Shown here: positions 47,001-59,777 of the stretch, in pieces
Position numbering within the stretch: position 1 is the first letter of the stretch
How the letters are laid out: each line of letters starts with the position of its first letter
Origin: Amphibalanus amphitrite
Lineage: Eukaryota; Arthropoda; Thecostraca; Balanomorpha; Balanidae
Length of the DNA: 64,000 bases
Direction: 5' to 3'
NCBI RefSeq assembly: GCF_019059575.1
Contig: NW_024881789.1
Location: forward strand, 62,001 to 126,000
Program-made: the position numbers and the translations under genes
Notes under the pieces: model-generated
The model's database searches: none
Told to the model about the DNA's origin: nothing
Seen by the model: only the letters and a program-made list of their open reading frames with translations

Positions 47001-50000
47001 CAGACAGACGGGTCGCTCGCCGCCCTCTGAGCGGCGCGGCGCCACCGGTCTCGGCGTGCCCACGTCAGATCGGAGAGGGACAGTATCGCCGGCATCGCAG
47101 ACCTGTTATGCCTAATACGGGACCGGACTCACTTCCTTATCCCCAGAGCAGTTTGGTGGGGCATTCCAGCCGGACCGGCTGGCTGCTATTCGGTGTGCAT
47201 TTCGTCTAGCTGTGTGATTGTAGCTGGAAGCGGATGCTGTCGAGTGTCGATGTAGGCAATTGGGTTAGTGATTTCCGTTCACTTGAATGAAAAGTTTGAT
47301 GTGCGTCTGTGACCTTTGCGGTTGATGAGCTGCTAATGTACATATTTTTGTAATATTAAACATTATTTTACATATTAATGTTCATTACAAGTACATATTT
47401 TTTGTTGCCTTTCCATGGAAAATAACTATTATACTCCAAATATCTTCAACGCTCATTGCGCTGCTCTGAAGCACTCACAGCTCATTAAGCGTGAACTCGG
47501 AGCGCTGAATTATTTAGCCACGTGCACCTTGTATTGAGCGGCCCCACGCCGGTGCATGCCAGTTACGTTGTCACGCCGCGCGCGGCCTGAAGGTCGTGTG
47601 TCGCAAACGTTTGTAACCGGCCCTGCCGCCTGCGATGACCACACGTGACCCGAATAGGTAACCCCACCCGGCACCAGCGCGGCGCGAATAATGACATCGC
47701 ACGACACAACACGGCAACGACTGGGGGTCCAGGAACGCTCAACACCGCGGCTGTGCGGCTCATACTGGAAGTCGGTGGTTCAGGTTGGTCCAAGCCAAAA
47801 CGCCTTCCCTGCCCAGTACTCACCGAATGTGCCGAACCAAAACGCGCTACATGGTGTTAGAGGAGCGGAATTCAGCTCTCATCGCCGATTGCACGCTGGT
47901 CGTTTACAACCGGATAACTTCGGGCGCGCCCCGGACCCCGTCCCGGACCGGGCCGTGACGTCACGTGCCACGATGCACCTTAGTGACGTCACGGGCGATC
48001 GATAGCTCGCCACCCTTCCATACCTGGCGCCGGTGGGCCGGCGTGCCGTGCTGCCGCCGCTCAATGAACACCCGCTTCGTGCTGAGGGGACCAGGAAAGA
48101 CGGCGGGCAAACTGTCAATATGAAACGACGGCCGCGACTTTCTGGAAGGAAAAAAGTCACGGCGTTATTCCGATAGTTTTGTGGCATTTCGTTCATAAAG
48201 TCTGGTGGAGGTTTGCTGCGGAGCTGGCTGGGTGTTTACAGCCGTGCCGGCGGCAGCGGGCGAGTCGGTCGGTCTGCGAATCAACAAACCGCTGCTCTGA
48301 CGACTACCAACCGTTTCGGGCGGACGGTGGCCCCCGGGCGTCTGCCGGGCCTCAAAAGGGGCGCCCGGCCCAGCTCACTGACGTTATGTCTCGTCATGAT
48401 CAGCCGATACTCCGACTGGTCCTAGGACTGGCGTAGTGGATCTGTTGGTTTCGGTCGTCTTGCGACTCCGCTGTCTCGGTCTCTGACTCTGGACCTAGCT
48501 TGTCACCTTTACTTGACCCTGAGAGTGACCTGTTGTTTTGGGTAGGCCAGCCTTCATCCTCTGCTATCTCCTGGCGACTGATGCTGTCTCTCCCCCACCG
48601 CCACCCTGATATAAACCCACTGTCTCTCGCCAGTAACTCTAACCTGTTGACCTCAAACGAGCCGGTGCTGTCGCGTGCCGGGCCGCTCAGAGCCGGTGGG
48701 TGACACATGGCGGCCATCACTGACCGTCTGCCGTGACGGGACGACCCGCCCTGGCCCGAACGGTCGCTGGACCCGCCCAGCCCGCCGACCTCTCGACCTC
48801 CCGACCGTCCACCGTCCGACCGCCGACCGCCGACCGTCTAACCACCGCTAGCCGGCCGGCCGCAGGCGCTCTGGCGGGTCGCCCGAGCGTTTGTTTGCCT
48901 GTCTGGGTCCCGACGGCCGGTGGCGCTGCCCCACAGGGCAGGGAGGGGCGCCGGGGGCTGTCGGCACACCTCTGCCGGGCGCCCCAGAGACGCGGCTGTC
49001 GGCGGCTGTCGGTGTTGACGAGATGCGCACTGGGCGTGTGGTGACATGCGGCGCTTGTATGTTGATGCCTGCACTGATGATAGCATGATGAAGGGATGTG
49101 GATGCTGGACGAACTGATGCAATATACTGCTCTTTTGGCGACGTCGACGAGGCAAAGGCCTGGGCTCTTGTTCTACTATGGTCTTCGTTCCAGTGCCTTG
49201 CAGGACGCATCATTGCTGCTCGTTTAGTGGTTTACAGCCGCCCATCATTCGCGGGATGTTGAGCATGCTGCTTGCGTGCAGCAGTTATGCCGATGAGATG
49301 CTGCTCACTGCTCAGTGCTCAGCACATGCTGCGCCCAGCGATGACTCACTTGGACCACTCAGACGATATCCGCCCGCCCCCTCTGTCGTGATGTATCCTC
49401 TTCCCATATCGCTCCCCTGCTCTTCCATCGCCACTCCCGCGGTGACCCAACCCCCTCCCGCCGCTCCCGTGATGATGTGTGTCTCAGAGGGCGGTGGATG
49501 ACGTCATTCTCAGCTCCCATCCTCTCTCTGCTCCCGCCTCTCCTCTGTGAGACCCGGACGTTCCATCATTTGTGTGTGCCGAGGCGCCGAGGAGGCGGCG
49601 GGCGCAGGGAAGCCGCATGAGGCGCGAGGCGCTCATTCAATCACGTCTCTGAGGTGCACCGCGCCGCGCCGGTCCGGGAGGCAGACCGTCTGCTGCTCAA
49701 TGCTCACACAGACGGGAGAGGCGGGGGAGTGGGAAGGTGACGCAACGATGTGAAATGCTGACAAAATGTTCAGCTGTTGCTGATAAGATGCATACTTCTC
49801 TTGAGTTTCATTCATTGTTAGGTTAGTCGACCTGACAGACCGCGGTTGATTTCAGGGCATTTAGTTGAAGTATTGAAGAGTGCTGTTTTAGAGTCATATT
49901 TTTCCCAGGTTTATGTTTGTAGATATAAAACTTTATCGGAATTCACTGGGAAACTCCCACTGAATTCCGATCTCCCACTCCACTGTCACTCCCAGTGAAT

Positions 50001-53000
50001 TCCGATAAAGTATTGAAGAGGCCCGACCCCTTTGACTCCAGGCGAATTCGAACGCATTTTTAGCTATCTAACAGCAGTCAGCATCTGTCGAGACAGGGCT
50101 AAATCACTAGTGCATTTATCTCATTGGCAAAACGATGTGTTGTACATTACTGCACTACGTACCTTTTCTCTCAGGAAGACGGCTTAGTGGTGGAGGCTAG
50201 ACTGGCTGGATATCCATTTACGTCCCAACCCTTCCCTTTACACCTCACCTGGCTTGGATTAAAATATCACTCGTCATAGATAGCCGTAAACCCCTGTTGC
50301 ACCCGGCTGTAATGCGCATTGCCACGACACTGATACCCAACTCCCCGATCCCCGAAACCTATATCCCTCGATATCCCTGATGTGGTGCTCCATGATCCCC
50401 TGCACCATGATACATGATCTGCATTGACCAGCTGCTGGTATTTGTATGGCCTGTTCTCGTCTGACGGTGCGTTGTTGTTTTGTTTCAGCACCACATCCCA
50501 GCAGCAGTCGGGCTTCCCCGGATCGAGTCTGGCGCCGCGCTCCGACCCGTCCACCTGGCTGGACAACCTGAACTCGCCCCTCATACAGGACGTACGTATC
50601 ACAACCTGAACTCGCCCCTCATAGCAACTTGAACTCGCCCCTCATACAGGACGTACGTATCACAACCTGAACTTGCCCCGCAACCTGAACTCGACCCTCA
50701 TACAGGACGTACGTATCACAACCTGAACTTGCCCCGCAACCTGAACTCGACCCTCATACAGGACGTACGTATTTGCCAGAAGTCGCTCCTAGCGGCCTGA
50801 ACTCGCCCCTTGTATAGGACGTGCGTATCACACAACCTGATCTTGCCCCTCATACAGGACGTACGTACGTGTTACAGCCTGAACTCGTCCCTCATACAGG
50901 ACGCATGTATTGCCTCAACCACAGACCGAGCTGTATACCAGGTCTTTGCCTGTATGGCTGTGCCCGTCAGGTTTGTTTACCAAAGGTCAATGCCTCAACT
51001 CGCTTCCGAAAGACATTTTTGTTGAGATTTTTTTTCACGCTTAGCATCAAGCATCAGCTTGTCAAATGACTAGACTGTATTTACCAGCTCTGTTCGCGAG
51101 TGTGAAATTACGTGATCTCACCCCATGCTATCGGCCCGTGATTTATTTGACTTATTGAGACATCGGCTCATTAAAGCCCGATATTCAAATGTCATTTGCG
51201 TGATAAACCGTAAATTAATGCCTGGCCCCTGGTGGTGATCACTGAATGTTAATTAATCCACCAAATGGCCCCTGGAGGGGATCCATTAATCAGTTTTGTC
51301 GGGAGATGGTGATCTCTCAGATCACTCTCAGGCTGTTATCGACGCTAGCTGAGAATGGGGAGAATGAATCTCCTCTTGCCTCCTGTAGTTTTCCGAGCAT
51401 TGCTAGGTTCTGCTCCCTGTTCCTGACCCATCAAATGGAAACACTCTGCAGATATTCCCTTCTAGCTAGCGCGGTGTGAGGCCAATGTCTGTTGTCCTTT
51501 GATTCCCCGCTCTGCCCAGCGATCTGAGAGTCGAAATTCAGTGACCCAACCTGCCCGAGGTATCGACTGCGCCGCAGTGGGCACTGTGAGCACACCAAAG
51601 GAAGGTCGCGTACTGTAACGCAATGTGTTAGAAGCCGGCGAGGTGCCTCTAATTAGGCCCGTAATCGTTCCATCTTCTTGAGACCTGGGAAGATTCACCA
51701 ATATGCATATCCACTCAGTCACTGATGCAAATTTCTAAGGTGTTCAGTCTCCGCGCGGCATTGTTTCGCGTGCTCGTTTTTGTGACGTTCCCCGCATCGT
51801 CGTTTCAGGAGGGTGATCAGAAGCAGCTGAAACTGCGTTTCGATGTTAGCCAGTACAAGCCCGAGGAAATTGTCGTCAAAACCGTCGACAACAAGCTCCT
51901 GGTGAGTATTCCGGTCTAGATAGACAATCGCTATTGTATGATACACGAGCGCGATTTTGTAACGTTCTCTCCTGTCGCCATTTCTTTGTGTTCATTTGGT
52001 TCTTCGATGCGACTGGAGTCAAAGGATCTAGGAAGTCGGATTATTTGCGCAATGATAAGATATTTCACTGATCGATTCCAGATAACCTACCTAACTATTT
52101 ACCAAGCTTCGACGTGTAGGTACTGGCATTGAAGTTCGCAGCACACGGCAGCTAGTGCCATACGAGTACAGGGCAGCGTGCTCCGTCCTCTATTCTGTCG
52201 CCTCACCTCTATTCCTTCTCTATTCTGCCAGTGCCGTCTCCTGCCTGTCGCCTCACCTTCGTGCTGCTGTGATTTCCTGCACACCCTGCTCTCGTATTCA
52301 GCCTGCTCGGCGTCGACCAGCGTCAGTCCCGTGCACCTGGCGGCCTGTCGCGGGCCTCGAGCCGGGCGCCACCGAATGATCTCAATACCTTTGTCCGAGG
52401 CGGCTCCATTGTTCGCTCCAGCTACAGCGGTGATGGTGGGGAGGGGGAGGGGGAGACGACTCGGATCCTGTGACACACGCCTCCGCCCACACGCCCGTGA
52501 GCTTCTCCGCCCCTCCCCTCCCCCTACCTGTCTGTCCATCCCATCCGCCAGACACCTCGCCCCTTTCTCTGCCGCCCCTCCCATTGCAGCGTCTTGACAC
52601 CGGCTGGCACATAGGCTGGCAGCTCGGGCATTCCTGTCACAGGGCTGGCAGCCGCTCAGACCGGGCCGGCTTCGTTTGACGTCGGGCTGTCGGTGTAACT
52701 CGTTCGCTGGAGTATGCGGTCTCAGGGTGGATGATGCATTACCCACCGCCGTTTTCAAAGGAGCTCCACACGACATGGTGCATTTAGCCGTAGATGAGGT
52801 GGTTTTGCTCCGGCTTCGTGGTACTGGCACGGTATCTTATTTAGTCCGACTTCCTGTTCCTTCTGCATTGACTCGGGCCACTAACCAAGACGCCGGTCAC
52901 CCCCCCCCCCCCTCCATGTCCCATGGCTGCCGGACGCTGCGGCTGAACTGTGACGAGTCTGACCGAGCGCTGGCCGCCGCCACCTCTGTCCCGTTCTGTG

Positions 53001-54307
53001 CGTGGGCACTTCTCGCCTCTGGTGGCGGCGCCTTCTGCCGTTATTATTCATTGGACCGGCGCCGCGCCGCGCTGAGCGAATGCTGACTGATAGCGGCAGA
53101 GGAGGCCCGGTCGAACTCCCGCGGTCACGGGTCGCAGGGACGTGACCCCGCGACCTGTGACTGTCTGTCGACAGGACAGCGCCGCAGCACCCTATAACAG
53201 GACTGATCGCGCGCACCCGCTGTGCCGCACCCGGCTACCACGAGTTTCGTGGCTCAGAGAAAATGACACGTTCCCCGCATGTTTTATACTAAAGATATAC
53301 TGTCTAAGATACTAGTATATTTTCAACCTGTCTTTTTGAAGATTTGTTTTTTTTTCTTCTTCTTCTTTTTGCTGTAATTCGTTCTGAATATTCTATGACT
53401 GACAGCCAAACCAACTCAGTAAATATGGGTCGTAAATCTATTCGAATGTCAGTCACATTGCTATAATCGGATTTCTCTTATTGTTTCCAGAAGATGTGTC
53501 GGGTAATGATTCGTAACTACGATGACCATCGACCAGGCATCAAATATTCGTTACGTAACCAAATGGATGCCTTCATTCGCTCCAGTTGAGCCATTAAAGG
53601 GACTATCCCACCTTTAACATGGGGTTTGAGTTGAGATAGCCAAGTTTGCGGCGAGGTTCAGAAACCACTATCTATCTAGGTTGCAACCCCCGCGGCTTCT
53701 TGGTGTTGAAGAAATTCGTTCCCTTCATTTGAAAATGGGCCTTGTACAAGGCCCTATCTTCAACATGGAGCAACCGTTAGTGTGACGTCACCTGGTTTAG
53801 TCATTCTGATTTAAATGGGTTTGTTCGTTGAAAAATCGCTTAAAACTTGGTCTGAACTTTGTTGTGGTGCCTACAGAGTAAAAAGAATCAGCTTTATGAC
53901 AGTAATGTGGCCTGGGGAAGGAGGTAATTTTGGGCTGTGACGTCACATATTTGAAAGTTTATGTTTGGAATATGGGAAGCCTAAGATGTTTAATGAAAAA
54001 TAAATGCCAGAACCGTGTTCCTGGTGATCCAATCTATAAAGTCGGGCACAATTTAACTGGTTTTAACAACATTTTAGAAGGTGGGATAGTCCCTTTAATG
54101 GACTACCAATGGTTGCATGCGGTGGCCTAATTCATATCCATGCTGGCTGCAGCATGTCTTAGGTGTGAGAAGGGGCGGTCTCGGTCTCCGCATGCGTCCT
54201 CTCGCTTTCTCCGGGTTTAAAATCTCCAGACACCTACTTACTCGCTTCGTGGCGGCGCGACGAAGAATCGGACGGGACAGGGAGAGTGTGCGTGGGTGGT
54301 GGACCGG

Positions 54308-54383
<76 letters not shown>

Positions 54384-57300
54384 CGCTGGCCGCCCGCCCT
54401 CCGCCGTTTTCCACCGGCCGCTGGTTTACGGGCGGGTCTCTGCTCTCTCCCCTGAACCAACACTCACACAACGGACACGGCCGGACAAAGAAAAAGCACC
54501 GTGTCGGCCGGCTGATGGGTGTCGATCTCTCGCGTGAGAGCCACGCCCGGTGTCGGTGACGGCGCCGCGGGTCACTCTACTCTGTCGCTAATGGTTCGCT
54601 CCGGTGACAGGGCGCGGTCGCACCGGCGTATCGAGTAACGGCCAAGGTCGCGTCACAGCAGCAGACTGGCAGGCGTCGGGCCGCTGTGTGTGTGTGTGTG
54701 GGGGGGGGGGGGGAGGGTCGTGTGCCGCCGGTGCTGGGACCGTTGTCTGTATGATGACTCATCCTGACTGGATCGGTGTGGGCTGTCAGCGTGGTGTCAC
54801 AGCTCGCTGTCGACAGGGATGGGCTGGGAAAGGTGACCGCGATACCGCCCTCCTGTGGTCGTCTCCAGTGGTCTCGCCCCGCTCACCAACGCTGCTGGAG
54901 CCCTGCTCCACCCACCCCGTTCGTGCTCCTCCCTGCTGAGCTGAACTCGCTGAGTTAGATGATTTTGTCACGAGCGGGGGCGACGACTGGAGGCAGCTCG
55001 TTTTCAGCCGCTAATATGGTGGATAATGGAAATGGGTGCGCTGCTCCCGGATGTCACCATCGCTCCTCTCTCCCCTCCCCCTCTCTCTCCCCATCGCTCC
55101 ATCCATATGACTTCAGCGAGGAGGGGCCGAGCGATATGTGAACTGACGTAAACCCGGCACATTTTATGGCTATCAAATGTGAGGGAAGATAAGGAATAGA
55201 TGCGGCTCCTTTATTGACTTGAAGAGCGTGGAACATTCTTGTCATCGATTTTTTATTGTTAGACGTTTCAAGGAAATAATGGCCAGAATGGGGACCAGCC
55301 CACCGCATGACTCTTCGTCATATTCGGCCACGTCACAGACACTGGAAACGTGGCAAAAAGTGCCGGTCCAGACATCGAACAGCCGATCAGCGTGACGTCA
55401 TTCTCGAAGGGCGGTCTGTGGTTAGACTGAGGCAGACAAGTTGCAATCCCGCCCCTTTTCCCAGTGAGAATGCCGTCCCTGACGGCATACCTTCGGTCTG
55501 ATGGTCACGTCCTCCAGTATTACGTGAATGACTCTCGGTGCTAATCGTACGGCAAATAACATGCGCCGCTGGCTAACCGCCTGTTTATTAGGTCAGGATT
55601 TAACTGTCGTAACTCGTATCTAAACCAGCAGCCAGTCTGTTGGCTTAGTCGCAGTTCGATGCAATCAAATAGAACGGAATGCTATTTGTTTAGCCGATTT
55701 TTGGCGATATTGTGTTTCCCGGGCCAACCTGCCAGCTCGGCTGTCCAAGATCAAGAGAATACTGGCATGAAGCCCACACCGGAACTCCAGCCAGGTCGGA
55801 TAGGACAGGGAGATGAAAACAAACTACAGTTGTTGTTTTCGTTAGTGCTGTGCTGAATAATGCCCCTGTCACAGTGTCATCGAGGCTTTCTGTAGTCAAC
55901 AATGGACAATTTTCACAAGAAAACGCGGAAAGGTCTACTAGGTTATCAGTATTGTATTTTATCAGCGCTAAGCCCTCACCTTTCTTTGATTAAAAGGCGA
56001 TAGTGAGCGGTGCCGATCACCAGTAGCCGACGCCACTCCCCTGCCCCACCCAGCGTATCCTCTGACCCTCGATCCGCCGGAGCGCTCCCCCTCCCTTCTC
56101 GACACCGGTCTGTCGGTGCCCTGTTCTCATCGGTATTCGGTGCCGACCTGTCACCGACGGCCGATTCGGAGCCGCCACGCCCTGAGGGTTGCACAATGCC
56201 GCTGACCCGGCGCTGAGTCACACTGCTGGGCCCGACGCCTGCCGTGATGTCATCTACCTCAGCGGGGCGAGCCGGGGAGCAGTCAGTCCCTCGTCACACG
56301 CGGTGACGTCATCCTTCCTGACGCTACATGACGTCATAGTCGCGGTCATTGATTTCAACTGGGAGCGGTCGATTGCCTTGAGCCGATTGTCTCGTAACTG
56401 TATATGTTGGACTGGGTCAGGCTCCAGAGCAGCGTGATGATTTGGGAGTTTCTTTATATGTGGGGGATGGCTAAACGACGTTCGCAGATTCCATGTTGGT
56501 GTATCATATCACGGAACATTTTCCGGTACTGAATCGTCGAACCAGGTCCCGTAAATTCCATCAACGGGTGCTTCAATAAGCGCGCATCGAGTCGAGTCGA
56601 GTCGGTGTGCGCTTGAGGAAAGTTCATAAACAGTTTAAATTCAGCAGGAACGATGCAATCAGGTCACACCTGGCTCGTGTATCCCCTGCTACTTTGTTGA
56701 TTGTACTCCGGTAAAAACATGCTGCATGCTACAATGTATGTACCTGCTCTAATCAGCAAATGCTCAGAAAGGTCGACGTGTGTTGCGATTTTGTAGAATT
56801 CGCGTGCTATTGGTGGATGAAAAATCGTGGTTCTATCTGGAACGACGAACTTATTCCTGCTATGTTGAGTGCTTACTTATGTCAAATGCTAATGACGTGG
56901 TGCTGATCCAGTTCAATTTTGTCGCGTTTTTTACTCACGCTGTGAGTCTGTGCAGGATTCCCTTGTCCTCCCCACCCACTCATTCAGCTGATGTTCCCGT
57001 CTCGCCATTTATTCGGCTGGGCTCCGTCCTGCCCATCCTTCGAGCTGTCGGCCTCATCTTGTCAGCGCCTTCAGCTGTCCGTGTTCTGACTCGTCCTCTT
57101 CCTGTGTGTCCTGTCCACAGGCGCACGTCTGTCTCGCTCAGCTCTCCGCTCGTTACTCGAAGTCCATCAACTGACAACTCCCCCTGTGTGTCCGTTCGCA
57201 GGTGCACGCCAAGGCTCCGTCTGTCTCCCTCAGCCCTCAGCCTGTTACTCGAAGACGATCGACTGACCTCTCCCCTGTGTGTCCGTTCGCAGGTGCATGC

Positions 57301-57487
57301 CAAGCACGAGGAGAAGTCGGACAGCCGCAGCGTCTACCGCGAGTACAACCGCGAGTTCCTGCTGCCGCAGGGCTCCAACCCGGAGATGATCAAGTCGTCG
57401 CTCTCCAAGGACGGCATCCTGACGGTGGAGGCGCCGCTGCCGGCGCTCGAGGGCGGCAGCGGCCACATCCCCATCACTCACCAGTAG
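41074..57487 (+). CDS. Small heat shock protein (alpha-crystallin family, Drosophila CG14207/HspB8-like)
   Basis: Four coding exons join in phase: 41074-41255, 50489-50591, 51809-51901 and 57293-57487, giving 190 residues. Exon 1 holds the conserved start AKRNIPVKMGDFSIIDTEFS. The alpha-crystallin domain spans exons 3 and 4 (about 100-178), with LKLRFDVSQYKPEEI, VHAKHEE, REYNREFLLPQG and SLSKDGILTVEAPLP. The C-terminal IPI motif (185-187), used in oligomer assembly, is present. These proteins hold unfolded clients and bind cytoskeletal and Z-disc partners. Most Drosophila-like small heat shock genes have few introns, while this one covers 16 kb with a 9.2-kb first intron. The intron side of exon 2 and of exon 4 carries tandem copies of the splice-site region (see findings). 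Confidence 0.93.
43880..43955 (+). repeat. Degenerate CCGTCTGTCCGTCTG pyrimidine repeat
   Basis: The run repeats 4-base units of CCGT, CTGT and CCGC type for about 75 bases. It is simple-sequence DNA within the intron. Confidence 0.7.
44355..44656 (+). CDS. Candidate alternative first coding exon of the small heat shock gene
   Basis: An open frame starts with ATG at 44355 and ends at a donor (CTCCAG then GTAACG) after 302 bases. This is the same phase (two bases of an AGN codon) as exon 1, so it could splice to exon 2 and give about 100 different N-terminal residues, rich in Ser, Arg, Pro and Thr. An acceptor-like CTCTCAG lies at 44324-44330. I find no family match, and the GC-rich background makes open frames common, so this is a possibility only. 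Confidence 0.35.
50560..50912 (+). repeat. Tandem copies of the exon-2 end and its splice donor
   Basis: The unit includes AACCTGAACTCGCCCCTCAT and then ACAGGACGTACGTAT. The true exon 2 ends at 50591. Further donor-like GT sites in the same context are at 50653, 50709, 50765, 50821 and 50861, the middle ones 56 bases apart; a last copy near 50903 has lost the GT. Confidence 0.85.
53594..54098. mobile_element. TTAA MITE with AGGGAC ends (family 2) in an intron
   Basis: TTAA at 53594-53597 and 54095-54098 flanks AGGGACTATCCCACCTT and its inverse. It is the uninterrupted relative of 15584-17306. It lies in intron 3 of the small heat shock gene. No coding capacity. Confidence 0.9.
54310..54379 (+). 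repeat. (AG)35 microsatellite
   Basis: About 70 bases of uninterrupted AG dinucleotides in intron 3 of the small heat shock gene. Long GA repeats are GAGA-factor/CLAMP sites in insects; any role here is unknown. Confidence 0.95.
57095..57300 (+). repeat. Threefold copy of the exon-4 acceptor region
   Basis: The segment with CCTGTGTGTCCGTTCGCAGG and GTGCACGCCAAG occurs with the true acceptor (exon start 57293), again at 57202 and, more diverged, at 57121. The spacings are 91 and 81 bases. Each copy has its own pyrimidine tract and AG. Confidence 0.8.
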
Positions 57488-57735
57488 CTGCCCCGCCGCC
57501 GCCGCAGTGCTGCCGCCTACCGGCGCCGTGTCGAATCTCGTGCGGCTGCTGCGCCCCGCCCACCTCAGGTGCCATATACCGGCCGCGCCGGGCGGCCGGG
57601 CGCCGCGCGCTGCAGCCCGCCGCCAGCGAGACAGACCCCTGCACCCCCGCCGCGCGTCTCCCGGCTTCAAACGGACTTAAATCCGAATTTCATTGTAGCA
57701 CAATGTGATAGTGAAATGTGTACGTTTAATAATTT

Positions 57736-57741
57736 ATTAAA
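57736..57741 (+). terminator. ATTAAA poly(A) signal of the small heat shock gene
   Basis: ATTAAA about 250 bases after the stop codon, the commonest variant of AATAAA. Confidence 0.5.
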
Positions 57742-59769
57742 ACACAAAATGTCGTTTTATCGTTCACGCGGAGTGGGCCCGGCTCCTTGTCGCTGATGTA
57801 TGTGAATACGAATACGAACGTCGACAGTCTGGACTTTGTCACACCGAGAGGAATCGTATCCTGCCACAAACAGCACTGATAACGTCGTCCAGGATGTCAG
57901 AGGCAATTGCTCTGTCCGCAATTGCCGTCGATGCTGTGATATCCGATTGAAGTAGCGAGATGTAGGATTAACCCACTGTCCACTGGGAGAAGCAGCGTCA
58001 ATGAGACTCAACGATCTGCAAAACACTCGATTAATCGAGGCGTTCAACAGAGAGGCAGGTCGTCGCTCGGCAATATCAACGCAAATGCCTTCCGAAGTAG
58101 CGTTCCTGGCACATTCAAGCTCCATCACCCATGTGTTACACGTGACGCTGTTGTTACAACCACCCCAGTCAGCTGAGAGACGACATTGACCTATTCGCGT
58201 AACGGAGCACGGCACTGTTCTCCGGGTACCAATCTTGCGGTTAGCTCATAAACCCGATGGCTTGTCACTGGTATCGACGCGGGTTTGTCGTTTGACGTAT
58301 CGAGTGACGCACTCTCGTTCGATAGCTACATGAAACGAAGAGATGTCAGGCCGTCGGGCCGATGTGCTAAACCTTATGAGGATTCATGAAAACTTCTGCT
58401 ACAGAGTTTGGTCATGGTTTGTGTGGCGTCACTCGTTTCCTTAGAAGCTGCTAGCGTTGTTAGTCCCCATAGCAACCAAGCCTGGACCATCCTGTAAACA
58501 CCCTAAATGATAGTTGACGTCATTTAGAACAACAATCAGACGTCGTTTGCGTCCCAAATCTCCCACACCACGGTTCCAAGACACTGCATTGCCTCAGCGC
58601 AAGAAATGGACCTATCGTTCATAGAGTGGAATGGAGCGTTCCCCCGGCTATCCCTGTGAGTTCGACCGTCCGTTGCTAGCCGGGCCTCTCGGAGCCGTGA
58701 CGTACCGGACAGCGCCGGACAGCTGGCGGGATCAGCTGGTGGCTGCCGATGCCAGCTCTGGCGCTGGCTGCGACGTCGCTTCAATGTCACGCTATAAATA
58801 CTCGGGTTAGGGCGAGCGAGAGGCTAGCTTCCTGATCAATTGCTCAGAACAGTCAGAGTACGCTGTTAGAGAAGGGAGGACGCCACCGGGTTAGATGGAC
58901 AAAGTCACTGGCGATTGGTCCGGACAACTTGCGCACGAGGGAGCTTGCAGGTTGATAGAAAAAAAAAGAAATGGAGGGACAGTGACAGGACCAGCGGGTT
59001 AATTGCCCGGGTGACCGAGCGGGAAACCGACCGCAAAATCCAGTAGGACGTCTCATGATAGAGTTGTTATAAAGAAAACAAGGACCATAATTCGATATGA
59101 GACGAATAAATGCCAACAAAGTAGATACAGACTCATGGGCAATCCGAACAATGCATCAACTCGAGTTCAAACTTCAAATCACTAAAGCTCCTCGTAGCGC
59201 ATCGAACTTTCGTTACAGCTCCGTCGCGGGTGGCTTGGCGTGCAGCGAAGACGACCGGTCTTTGATCTATCGACGGGACGAACGGATTCCTTTAAATGTT
59301 ACTGGGTTACAGAAGAGCGGCTCCCCTATCTGGGCACGTGGTTGACAAAAAGACGGTGAGTTCCTGATTTGCAATAAACGCATCGACGACCGTGCTAATT
59401 GTATCCCTACTCGGTCGGTCACCTGTTGCTACGAATAAGACGAAGGTCGCTCCTCTGAAAAGTCGTGTATGACATGGTTCGGTAATTTGTATTACGCATT
59501 TTACCAAAAGCTTTATCATGTTCCACAGGTCACTAAAACATGCGATGCCCAATCCAACGTGAACCTCTGCCGCGTTACCGTACATTACTCACAGTTACCA
59601 TAAAAGGCACATGTCATGGTAAATATTACAGCACCTAAATGGAGAATGTTGCAGCAAGTTTACGTCCTGCATAAAGCATTGACTAGTGCCAAGCCGATGG
59701 TTCAATTCAAATGTCTCCACACCACTACAGAATACTGCCCGCCTTGAAACATCGTCACAAAATAAAACG
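57742..59769. other. Intergenic spacer with an orphan core promoter
   Basis: No recognisable exon. A TATA box at 58793 (listed separately) is the only clear signal. Confidence 0.4.
58793..58800 (+). promoter_or_regulatory. Orphan TATA box
   Basis: TATAAATA matches the metazoan TATA consensus well. Downstream there is a TCAGAACAGTCAGAG stretch at about 58845-58859, but no coding exon that I can recognise. It might start a non-coding RNA or a gene with a distant coding exon. Confidence 0.35.
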
Positions 59770-59777
59770 CATTCATG

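Larger units (their letters stand above)
41256..50488 (+). other. First intron of the small heat shock gene
   Basis: This 9.2-kb intron is CpG-rich in 41-49 kb and contains a candidate alternative exon (44355-44656), a pyrimidine-rich CCGTCTGT-type repeat (about 43880-43950) and TGACGTCA sites near 47955 and 47985. No transposon with clear ends was seen. Confidence 0.5.

Noticed and set aside
54095-54559. Frames rich in Ser-Leu or Arg-Glu repeats
   Set aside because: They translate the (AG)n microsatellite.
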